DNA of 64,000 nucleotides from Apodemus sylvaticus (lineage: Eukaryota; Chordata; Mammalia; Rodentia; Muridae), in NCBI RefSeq assembly GCF_947179515.1, contig NC_067495.1:29859004-29923003 (forward strand). Reading direction: 5' to 3'. The notes beneath the pieces are model-generated. The model searched no databases. It was given only the letters and a program-made list of their open reading frames with translations, and had not been told where the DNA came from. Position numbers and translations under genes: made by a program. This document shows, piece after piece, positions 46,626 to 56,660 of this stretch. Every line of letters starts with the position of its first letter. The stretch's first letter is position 1.

Positions 46626-46984
46626 CTAATTAATTTTTTAAATATAGAACTGAATCCCAAGTTCACTGCTTTCTTCTGTGTCCAAGTGCCCCTGGATTCC
46701 CAGTGGAAGATGCATGCAACTTCTATTAGCAATGAGCTGTAACCCTCTTACATGGAGACTCTATCTAATTTGCTTCTGTATATACAACACACAGTTCACA
46801 AGGGAAACAGGAGTTTTGTTTAAATAGATTTGTGGTTGGACACACTGATGGAGGGAGGAAATTAACTTAAGAAAGAATGCCTATGTATCTCTGTATGCCA
46901 AATAGAGTTTTCTTTTTCAGTTTCTATTTATATACTCATTTTTTTTAGAAAAAAAGAAACAACTAAACTACTAGGCTTTTTTTG

Positions 46985-47101
46985 GGGGGGGGTGTTGGTG
47001 GTACACACCTTTAATCCCAGCTCTTGGGAGGCAGAGGCAGGTGGATCTCTGTGAGTTCAAGGCCTGCCTGGTCTGCAGACTGAGTTCCAGAACAGCAAGT
47101 T

Positions 47102-47141
<40 letters not shown>

Positions 47142-47160
47142 TGCCTCAGAAAGTAACCCC
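46985..47160 (+). mobile_element. B1 SINE with an internal (CA)n
   Basis: 'ggtgttggtggtacacacct', 'ttaatcccagctcttgggag', 'gcagaggcaggtggatctct', 'gtgagttcaaggcctgcctg' and 'actgagttccagaacagc' form a good sense B1. The CA run at 47105-47139 then replaces the middle of the 3' end, and 'ctgcctcagaaag' resumes. Confidence 0.9.
47105..47139. repeat. (CA)n microsatellite inside B1
   Basis: Seventeen or so CA units expanded within the 3' third of the B1. Confidence 0.97.
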
Positions 47161-47219
47161 TCCCCCCCAAAAAAAGAAAAGAAGAGAGAAAAACCTACCA
47201 AAAAGAGTTTACTGTTTGA

Positions 47220-47400
47220 CAGTTAATATAGCACTGAGAACCTATTGTGTACCAGGTAGGGTAATAACGACATCAAGTTTATGCCCTTCAGCCCTCTCAA
47301 TACCTCTATGTGGTAGGCCTTCTTTACTAGTACCACTACACAGATGAAGACTTCCAAGCTTAGAAAAGTTGAAGAACTAGCCCATGTTCTTACCTTTTGT
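47220..47400 (+). repeat. MIR SINE
   Basis: 'actgagaacctattgtgtac' 'caggtagggtaataacgac' then 'ccctctcaatacctctatgt' 'ggtaggccttctttactagt' and 'cacagatgaagacttccaag' 'cttagaaaagttgaagaact' follow MIR in order. Confidence 0.8.
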
Positions 47401-49175
47401 AAATTTTCTTGTGTATCATGCTGTGTGGAAACACCCCATAGCAAAAATGCTCATTCCAGTGTAGAAATGAGGAAAAGCCTTACTACCTTAAAGACATGTG
47501 GTAAGAGACATGTGGTTGCTACAAAGAAAAAACCCCAATGGAATAAAGGGGAGTTTGCTAGATGTTATGAAGGAGAGAGACAAGTGAAAGGAAGCTGTGG
47601 GCCAGCGAAGGGGGTAGAGAGATGCAGCTCTCTGTGTTCCTAAGCTTCCTTCAGGTGGAATTCAGGCACTGGCTGAAGAACAATGGAAAGGCAATTATTT
47701 AGCCTACTGTGAGTGCTGAGGGGCTGAAAACTGGTGTCTGATTTGAGGCATTACTAATGTGAATTACTCTTTTCTTTTCCCACCTGGAATACCTCTGGGA
47801 TTGGGTCACTTTACAGGCAGGAAGGAGCAAGGTCCATCAGCAAAGACTCAGGTAACCTTGGAGGCAGCAAGGGTGGGTGGGGGTGGGGCAAAGTCAAGCT
47901 GTACTACTGGCTTGTTCAGGGTCTGGAGGAGGAAATAATGCGGGACTAAAGACTTGAATTCTTTCTCGTATGCTTTTATTTTATCTTGTATTAACAGAGA
48001 GTGCTCAGGACAGTGGGGACAAAAAGGAAGCGGGCTGGAGCAAGGAAAGAAGATGTAGGCAAGTTGAGACTCTCAGCTAGAAATGAGTTTTGTCATAATC
48101 TCACTAGAGCAGGGACTACCTCAGAGTTGGTTCTACCTTGAGGAAAAATGACTGGCCTTTTTGGCAGTCACTAGCTATGGGGCTGCCCATGGAGAAGGAG
48201 GCATGCCTTTTGGGTTAAGTGATTCTCAGTGACAGGGTCAATGATCCTGAGAAAGGTTCAGTTGTGAGCTGCCATTGGCAACCAACCCTAATAGCTGTTG
48301 AAGAAAAGGATGCCAGCCCAGTTGATAAAGCATTTGGGTTGGAGCGTCAGCAGGATCCTGTACACCCATCAATTGCCACATAGTTTCCTTTTTGTGTGGG
48401 ATGTATATACAACTTCTTCAGACATTTTGACTTTTCAGATGTAGAACACCTTGCCAAGTAGAGATAGTTCACATAAAAGTTCATTCTTTGGGCCTAAAAG
48501 AAAAGGGTACCAAGCAGGACTCTTCCCAGGAGTTGTGCCTATTTTCTGGCCTTTCTGGAGTACCTGTCTGTGCCAGTTGAAACTAAATATTTGTGGTGAA
48601 ATCTAGCTTCAATGGCATTTAGCATACATGGTTCTCTTTAATGTAGGACAGCCTCTTTCGTGACATCTAGGCCATGTCCGTCCCCAGTTTGTATTTCTCC
48701 TCTAAGTTTAGATGTCCCCCATGTCCCCTCTAAGCTTCTATCCAACCTTACCTTTTCAAATCCTGTTACTATTTAACTGGGGGAGAGGGGCTCAGGATTT
48801 ATTTGAGTAAAGAATAATGAAAAGGCCATTAACTAGCTAACTGTGAGTGCAGAGGCAGTGAGGACTGATTGCCTGTTGAATTTGAGAAATTTCTAAGAGT
48901 ACACCTTTCCTGTATGGTGAGGACAAAAGCAAGCCAGTTGATGTAGGCGTCTTTTTCCCCCACCTTCCTTTAGACATGAAGGATTAGATATAGGATTGTG
49001 TTCAAATTATTCAATCCCAAAAAACAAGTGATTAACATTTAACTTTTTAATGGACAATTACTCAACAGCTATGCCAGTGGGTAAATATTTATTCATCTAT
49101 TTCAAAGAGTGAATGTCAGCCTGAGTCAAATAAGTATTTGTGTTCATTCTTTAATAATGGAAAAGTGACTATATA

Positions 49176-49230
<55 letters not shown>

Positions 49231-51420
49231 AGGAATATGTAGATGAGCTTTTCAGAGCCCTACATTAGGCTTAAATTACAGATAATTTACTCACCCACTC
49301 CTTCCTTAAAATAAAAGCTAGTATTTGTTGTATTCAGTTCTCTAGATTTGGAATTTGGTAACCTGAACACTCATAAAGTCAATATAGTAACAAACAACTC
49401 TGTTTCTCAGTCTGCATTCTTGTGTCAGATGCTGTTTACCAGTATGCCGTTGTGGATTCAAGTCAGGGCAGAAGCAAGGCTATGATGTTGACCAACTTGT
49501 CCTTTGTAATGTGCTTATAATTGTTCCTCCTTAGAGTTGGAGGATCACTTGGGTGAACTTGTCTAGCCTGGAAGGAATTAGCAGCTTCCAAATTCATTTC
49601 TTGTTTGCCTGCACTGAGTTCAAATAGCCCTGATGTGTTCATATGGACGCACTAAGGAAATGACCCGGAAGTCCGGGGACTATTGGGTGCCATGTCCCAG
49701 ACTTTCGGTTCACTTTCAAGAAGTCAATTTTAATCAACAGGCAGGAAACAAATGTAAACATTAAAACATGCCCCAAGGTCAGAGGTTAAGGTCTGGGACT
49801 TGATTTGGGGGGGGGGGACTTGAAAGTTTAGTGCTAATACTCCAGGTGTGACCTCCCAGGTGGAGGTCAAAGTTGCCTGCATAAGCCACTAGTAAGAGAA
49901 AGGCCAGGCTGGCCTTGTCTTGTAGAAATAAGTTGGAAATTTTAAACTACATTGATCAAGACAGGCTAACTGCCTGACCTTTAAATTCCAGGTGCTTTAT
50001 ACAAAGTAAGCTGTTTGTTGGTTTTTGGTTCTTGGTTTTTTGTTTTTTTTTTTTTCCCTCATGTTGGGAATGTAGGCATTCAGGAACCCAAACCCAGTCA
50101 CTTTGGCGGCTAAGTCCTTGCAGTTTCCCACTGCGGCCACCACATTTAGACAAGAGATGAGGAAAAATGAAGGGAGGCATGGAGGTTTTATGGGTCCGCA
50201 TATCCACTAGCTACACTGTCAGATGCTCACCCATTAGGTGAGAGGGGCTGGGTGAGTAGTGTGTCCCAGACAGAAAAAGAAATGGCTGGGCATAGAACTA
50301 CCAGTCCCTGCCACATGTGGCTTCAAGAACATAGTTTCCCAAGGAACAGAAGACCAGAGAGATGGGCAAGGCTGATGGCAGGGGAGGGGGGTGGAGGGGA
50401 GATGGAGTTTCTTCCCTAGTATCTGGAAAAGAAAGGGGAAAGGAAGAGGGCAGGCAAGCCCTGGCCTTGAAAGTTAGCGGCCTGCTCCTGGAGCACTGCC
50501 AAGGTACAGTAGATTCACTGGCACTCCTAACGGGAGAGCAAAATTGTTCTCATTTGGCTTTATTCCACCCCCCCTGGCAAAGGCTTTAGAGGGTGACTGA
50601 AAGTTGCTAAAGCAAAAGAGTAGATAAGAGGCTACTCTGCTTTGACGGAGGAGCCAGCTGTGTCCAAAAGGAACAGGGAGAAGTGGAAGAGGTCGGGCTC
50701 CACCACAGGTACCTGATTGTGGTGGCCTCTGGAGGCTGGCTGTGAACTGAACACCTCCTCAAACTCTTCCTTCACTATGGCTGTGCTGAAAATCACAAAG
50801 CCACCTAACAAAGGGTGTCAGGATGTCTCCAGGCTGCATTCTGAGAGAGGAGGACACTGCCTTAAAACCTCCGTCTTTTATTACTTCTTTTTTTTTCTCC
50901 CTTCTGCTTCTGAACACAATCATGTCTAGCTCTCTTTGGAAGAGATCAGCGCTATAAGGGAAGGTTCTGGCAGGGAGCTGGAGGAAGGCAGGGCTTTGGG
51001 GCCTGACCTACCCAGCAGGTAGGATCAGGGGCATCAGGCCTGGCCAGAATCCTGCTGGATCACACTCTCCTGCCCCAATGATTCTGACAGGCCCTCTGGG
51101 GCAGACTCTTTTGTGGCAATTTCTGGCAGTCCCAAATGTGGCTGGTTGTCAAGCCTCTGGATCCATGCCCAGGAGCCTGTTGGAAGTCCAGACTCCGAGT
51201 CAAGAAGAGCAGAATTAACGGGCCCATTGCCAAGATAATATTTTTCTTCCCAAGTGAGAATGCTGCCTAGGAAATAAGTTTAAGTCCCTTACTCTCTTAT
51301 CTCATCATCAGTCTTCTTAAAAGAAGTGATTGTTAAAAGACACTTAAAGTGGATCCTCCCCTCCATAGAAAATGGTTTTATTTCTTTAACAAATATATGT
51401 ATGGTGCCTATACACTATCG
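47401..51420. other. unique sequence, no gene recognised
   Basis: A four-kilobase stretch with no recognised transposon except the TA tract annotated inside it. G-runs occur near 49807-49817, a T-run at 50040-50055 and a G-rich patch at 50365-50400. An ETS-type motif ACCCGGAAGT lies at 49663-49672. An ID-like phrase near 48315-48335 is too short to call. Confidence 0.5.
49170..49228. repeat. (TA)n microsatellite, about 59 bp
   Basis: An almost perfect TA run with one TG-like interruption near 49180. It is self-complementary and would extrude a cruciform readily. Confidence 0.98.
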
Positions 51421-51424
51421 ATCT

Positions 51425-51660
51425 TTATAATATTCTGTGTTGAACAAATATTAGCTCATTCAATCCTTGCCAAAAAAAAAAAAAACCCATAACAGAGACA
51501 TAGGTACAGCTTTTATCCACACTTTAGAGATAAGGGCATAGAAGTGAGAGAGGCTTAGAAGTTTATGTAACCCAGGGCCACAGAGCTTAGGACTAAAGCT
51601 TGGGTTGACCCAAAGCCATCCTGAGTCTATTTGCTCTACTGGCTCTGTGCTCTTTACCTA
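51425..51660 (+). repeat. MIR SINE
   Basis: 'gttgaacaaatattagctca' 'ttcaatccttgcc' is followed by an A-run, then 'agcttttatccacactttag', 'agataagggcatagaagtga' and 'taacccagggccacagagct'. It ends with 'gtctatttgctctactggct'. Confidence 0.8.
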
Positions 51661-51920
51661 AAGAAAATTTGGGTATTTATTCTTTCCCTAAATAAAGTGT
51701 GGATTTTCTTTGTAAATTGGTATAAATACAAATAGAAAACTGCACAAATCCTAAATTTATATAGTCCGGTGGATTTTCACAAGTTGAACAGTTGGGTACC
51801 TGACATTATGCTTCTGCGAGAAGTCAGAATATCAGCCCCTCAGAGGGGCACATTCACCTCCACATTTAAGGCAAAGTCCTTACTCTGGACTCTTACTCCC
51901 ATCATGGGTAAGTTTGAACT

Positions 51921-52035
51921 AGTTATGTGTATGTGTGTGTGTATGTGTATATGTGTATATGTGTATGTGTATATATGTACATGTGTATGCGTGTATATGT
52001 GTATATATGTATATATATGTATATTTGTATATAAC
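51921..52035. repeat. degenerate (TG)n/(TA)n tract
   Basis: About 115 bp of GTGTATG and TATATG units. It gives the Val/Cys/Tyr and Ile/Tyr/Thr/His-rich frames at 51769-52175. Confidence 0.93.
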
Positions 52036-52084
52036 CATATTGTTGTGATTATAAAAAGATAAAATGCTATTAAGATATGTTCTA

Positions 52085-52345
52085 TGGGGGTGTGGTGAGG
52101 TGTGGGGGAAGAGGGGTGCCTCTGTTGGCTCATGCCAAGGTATCCCTTCCCCCTGAGGGACCAGCCACATGACAATATAGCATAGAAAGGAGTTTATTCA
52201 GGGCATGGGGAGGGTAGTTAATGGGGTAGTAGAGACAAAAAAAGGCAGAGAGAGGGAGAGAGAGAAGTGGAGGCTGGCCATGACCACGTGGAAGGAGGGG
52301 GAAGGGAAGGGGGAGCAAGAGAGGCAAGAGAGAGGGGAGGGGATT
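52085..52345 (-). mobile_element. LTR-like fragment with poly(A) signal
   Basis: On the minus strand a pyrimidine-rich block and CACGTG lead to AATAAA (reverse complement at 52193-52198), then a 'gtggctggtccctcaggggg' U5-like segment, ending CA at 52085. It interrupts the L1M. I have seen the 'gctggtccctcagg' phrase in rodent LTR ends, but cannot name the family and could not find a target duplication, so the left and right limits are approximate. Confidence 0.5.
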
Positions 52346-52760
52346 TTGTTATTGCATAGTATTTCATTTTGGATTATATAATAATTGGTTTATCAATTCT
52401 AGTAGGGATAGACATTTTACTAATTTTCTAGTTTGAGACTATATGAATAATGCTAGTTTATATGTATTTTGGTGACCACATTGGTATTATTTCAATTGAG
52501 TATACAATGTAGGGTATTCAAACATTCATCTTTAGTTGATAGTATTGTACAGTTTTCCAGTGTGGGTACAGCAATTAACAACCACATCTGCAGTGTCTAG
52601 AATTTCCAGTTGTTCCACACTCTTGCTATCCATTCTGGTAGGCATGTTTTATAGTTCTAAAAGATAAGTAAGTTTTGAGAAGAGTCTTAGATTTACAGAA
52701 CCATTGAACAGATACTACAAAGAGCTCCATGTACCCTGATCCATTTTTCTTATTACAGCA

Positions 52761-53083
52761 TTGTGACAGTTTGAATATGTTTGGCTCAGGGAGTGGCACT
52801 ATTTGGTGGTGTGGCTTTGTTGGAGAAAGTGTGTCACTGTCAGGGTGGGCTTTGAGACCCTTCTAGCTGCCTGGAAGACAGTCTTCTCCTGTTTGTCTTC
52901 TAATCAAGATGTAGAACTCTCAGCTCCTTCTCCTGCAGCATGCCTTCCTGGATGCTGCCATGCTTCCCACCATGATGATAATGGACTGAACCTCTGAGCC
53001 TATAAGCCAGCCCCAATTAAATGTTGTCCTTTATAAGAGTTGCCTTGGTCATAGTGTTCATTTACAACAGTAAAACCGTAGGA
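52761..53083 (+). mobile_element. hAT-Charlie-like rodent DNA transposon (RCHARR1/URR1 type)
   Basis: 'ttgtgacagtttgaatatgt', 'ttggctcagggagtggcact', 'ttggtggtgtggctttgttg', 'gggctttgagacccttctag', 'agatgtagaactctcagctc', 'gatgataatggactgaacct' and 'aagccagccccaattaaatg' match an abundant rodent element that ends in 'gtaaaaccctaac'. ACAGCAT before and ACAGGCAT after look like a decayed target duplication. The 64-residue plus frame inside is not a transposase. Confidence 0.75.
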
Positions 53084-53165
53084 CAGGCATCTTGTGTTAG
53101 AATGGTACATCCTATACAATCCATGAACCAATATTAATATGCTGTCATTCATATTTTTAAATGTC

Positions 53166-56100
53166 AAAGACATGAGATGAATGATAGTGTTAATGTCTTC
53201 TACCTTTTCCAAGTGGAAGACTGCTAGGGAACAGTTTCTCTTTCATTATTCAAGTGGAACAAGGTGAATTGATACTTCTCCTGCAATTATATGCTTAAGG
53301 AACTCAGAACCATTATCTGATGTAAGCAGATGGCTACAGCATAAACTTTATGATGATCACTGTGGGTCAGAGAGTTTCCAAAGGTAAACCTTAAAAGAAT
53401 ATGGGGCTCCTGTTAAAATGTCAATGTTTAGATTCCCTCTAGGGATGCAGGTCATGAATGTACCCTTTGGGGGGAAAAACAAACCTCAGGTGAATCTAAT
53501 ATACCCCCCCCCCCAAACTGATAACCTGTATTCTCTTAGACATTAAGAAGCCAGATCAGGAAACAATACCTGAGACATCAAGTCTAGTGGGTGTGTCATT
53601 TGGGAGAGGGGGTTGGCGGTTAATGCAAACACATTCATTTCATTCTTCTTTTTTTTTGAATGAGACCAATGTATTACCTACTATCAACTAAGAAAGTACC
53701 TTGGTTCTTGTTTTAATAATAAAAAGATATGTGCATAAAAAGGAAGCCTGTCAAAACCATACTTCTAAGGACTCTTGCATTAGCTTTCCCAAGATCTTGG
53801 GGGGGGGGGGGGAAGGTTACAGTGGAAATCTTCAGTGATGCAGTTGGCCATCAGTGAGTAAGGAAGCAGAAACAGGGACTTGGGGGTTCTTTAGCTACCT
53901 TGAGAACTCCATAGGAACTGTAATGTTAAATAGGGCGTGGAGGACAGCAGGAAGAAATCAGTGAGTAAAATATTCCAAAGGCAAATTCCAGAGAAGTGGC
54001 AGCCAGGGCTAAATGGGACAATAGACAATACACATTAATTTAAGACCATCAATTTAGCAGCATGTTTGTTGAAATAACCCTTCCATTCTAAAAAAAGCAT
54101 GGGGGTACAGACTTCTGAATCCCTGCAGGAAACTACAGACTCCTGGGAGGGAATAATGGCAGCCCCAAATGGGACTTTAATAACAAAAGGCAATTATTTT
54201 TAGTATTTTCCAGTAGATCTCAGCTGTCTGGTATTGTCAGGTTCTATTCACAGAGAGGGGGAATTTAGAGTGAGTTAATTCAATGGATGGGGAGGGCAGC
54301 TGGGATTAATGGAAGGAAAGGGGATGGGGGGAGGAAAGAAGGAAGGAAGGAGGCAGATAAGGGGAGAGCAAGTGGGATGTGGATAGGAAGTTACAAGGTT
54401 TTTTTCACCCTGGTACTATTAACCGACACGATGGACCCCAAGGCAAGGCGTCAGTGCTATAGTAATAAATGCCAAGATCAAATTTCCAGGAACAAATATA
54501 AGACGACTCTAAAACAAGCAATTTGTCAAACTGTGTTCAGGGTACAAGGAAGCATAAAGAAATCGGGGAGAAAGTAGGTCACTAACAAATTCTCATGGCA
54601 ACAGCTGGGAAGCCATTATGGGTGCTAGTGTTGAGACTAATTAAAACGTGGTAAAGCCATAGATGAAGGTGGCACTGGAGGGGGAGGCTGGAGACAGGTC
54701 ACCAAAGAGACGACAAGTATGCAATTCATTATTATATTTGCAGCTGTTTGAAACCCCAAACATGTGAGCTTAACAGATCTGTAGGTGAGTCTCTTGGTGA
54801 GGTAGATCACATTGTAAAATGCCAGAGTAGAAGCACAGCTTTCCAGGGGAAGGATATTTGCCAGAGTGTCCGTTTTGTCCAGGGAGGAGGAGAGCACTGT
54901 CTAGTCAATCCCAGAACAGACAATGGATATTATTTCATTATCAAAGAACAGAAGTAAACACGGAAGAAAGATACTCAAAGATTCAGGCATGGGAGAATTT
55001 CTTATGATGGGCAGCTCCCACATCTTAAATCAAGTTAATGCACTTGATGGAAAAGAGCACTTGTCCTCCAAGATTACATAATTACTAGATGATGAAGAAC
55101 ATTATGTCTGGAGCTTAAAAAAACTGTTTTTCCGGTATCTTAGGAAATTTTGCTTGACATTTTACTCAGATTGTCTTGAATACTGGCAGTCTCAGAAAAA
55201 ATTCAAGTGGCTTAAGGAACATAGTTCCCAAACAATGATGTTTTATACAAATCTTTGGGTCAGGAAGGAACTGAACTAGTAGTTATTTTTTAAGCATTTT
55301 CTCTTAGCTGCCACTTCCTTTGATCTCACTGTCAGTATTCTGGGAAGCACCATGAGAGAGATCAGCCTCTTTTACATAAAAGGATATTTAAACTCGGAGG
55401 TGTTGAGTCACCCTCTAAAGTCACAAAGCTTATTAAAAACCCAGATCAAGCTCCCAACTACTGTTCTTTGACTTTGAGACTGGCCTTCCACCATGTTCTC
55501 TTATAAATTGGACATGGACACATAAATATGATGTGTGAGCACATGCTAGGAAGAAGAGAGGATCAGAAGCAAAGGGATCCTACCTGGGCTCCCGTAGAAC
55601 TGTTGGCTAGAACAGCAAGCAGTTCCTCCCAGGCAATGTGAGCCAGAATTCCTGAAGAACAGCATCAGTAAGACTGTAGGTAAGAACTTAACTTGCATGT
55701 GAGTGTAGGTGTATGCCTAGGGCAGGGGTGGAGAAGAGGGGAGAGGGGAAAGTAGAGGAGAGGGGGACAGGAAAGGGCAGGGAAGGAGAAAGGAGAGGAA
55801 AGAATGCCAATGTATATGATTTTAAGGCATTCCTTAGTGGGATACTTAGGATTTGTAAAGAAGTAGGAAAAGGATGTAGGGTCAGACTTCCCTTTTACAT
55901 GGGGCTCTGGTCTATGGTAGACCATGGAGGTGCCTCCTATGCTGTCTCAAAAAGAAGTAGGACAGAAGTTTCTGAGTAGAAGGGGGAGATTACACAACTG
56001 GAAATAGCCCAGTACGCTCACAAGAACTGAGAATGAGGCAGGTGCCACTGAGACAATGGTGGAGAAAGGTGGTGGCTTGCTGCCTAATTTCAGAGGACAC

Positions 56101-56225
56101 ATCTTTCTGGCATATAGATTACCTTGTATGGCAACTAGTGTGGAGGAGCCTAGTGTGGATACTTCTATATCAAGAAGTTCCCTACTTTTATACTAAGTAC
56201 GTGAACTTTGACCTTGCTCTCTTTG
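53166..56225. other. unique sequence with homopolymer and purine tracts
   Basis: No gene recognised. C-runs occur at 53502-53514, a G14 run at 53799-53812, a GGAA-type tract at 54313-54350 and a GA-rich block at 55715-55805. The frames there (for example 55713-55979) are Gly/Glu/Arg-rich repeat translations. Confidence 0.55.
53799..53812. repeat. poly(G) run of 14
   Basis: Fourteen consecutive G bases, one of the longest homopolymers in the window apart from the poly(T) at 34738. Confidence 0.97.
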
Positions 56226-56660
56226 AGAACACTGTTTCAGAAAAGTAAAATGTGGTATATCTACACAATGGAGTACTATTCAGCCATTAGAAACAATGAA
56301 TTCATGAAATTCTTAGACAAATGGATGGAGCTAGAGAACATCATACTAAGTGAGGTAACCCAGTCTCAAAAGATCAATCATGGTATGCACTCACTAATAA
56401 GTGGATATTAACCTAGAAACTTTGAATACCCAAGACATAATCCACAAATTAAATGATGTCCAAAAAGAATGGAGGAGTGGCCCCTAGTTCTGGAAAGACT
56501 CAGTGCAAGAGTATAGGGGAATTCCAGAACAGGGAAGTGGGAAGGGGTGGATGGAAGAACAGGGGGAAGGAAGAGGGCTTATGGGACTTGCGGGGAGTGG
56601 GGTCCCAGAAAAGGGGAAATCATTTGAAATGTAAATAAAAAATATATCAATAAAAAAAAA
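56226..56660 (+). mobile_element. 5'-truncated rodent L1: ORF2 C-terminus and 3' UTR
   Basis: The coding remnant at about 56245-56411 translates with the hallmark MEYYSAIRNNEF and then KWMELENIILSEV and HSLISGY, the C-terminal end of L1 ORF2p. There is a stop at 56409-56411. The 3' UTR follows, with 'atggaggagtggcccctagt', 'gagtataggggaattccaga', a G-rich block and 'gaaatgtaaataaaaaatat', closing in an A-run at about 56650-56660. Everything upstream, including the endonuclease and reverse-transcriptase domains, is missing, so the element is dead. I could not identify a clear target duplication. Confidence 0.92.

Larger units (their letters stand above)
51705..53165 (-). mobile_element. ancient L1M, antisense, broken by three insertions or expansions
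   Basis: Plus-strand landmarks of a reversed L1M are 'agaaaactgcacaaatccta' at 51735, 'attgcatagtatttcatttt' at 52353, 'ctagtttgagactatatgaa' at 52429, 'gtacagttttccagtgtggg' at 52548 and 'ttccagttgttccacactct' at 52604. 'tagatttacagaaccattga' at 52689 and 'aatccatgaaccaatatt' at 53118 complete the order. A TG/TA simple repeat, an LTR-like segment and a hAT element separate these blocks, but their order is consistent with one original copy. Confidence 0.75.

Noticed and set aside
51840..52175. Ile/Tyr/Thr/His-rich frames on the minus strand
   Set aside because: They translate the TG/TA tract at 51921-52035.
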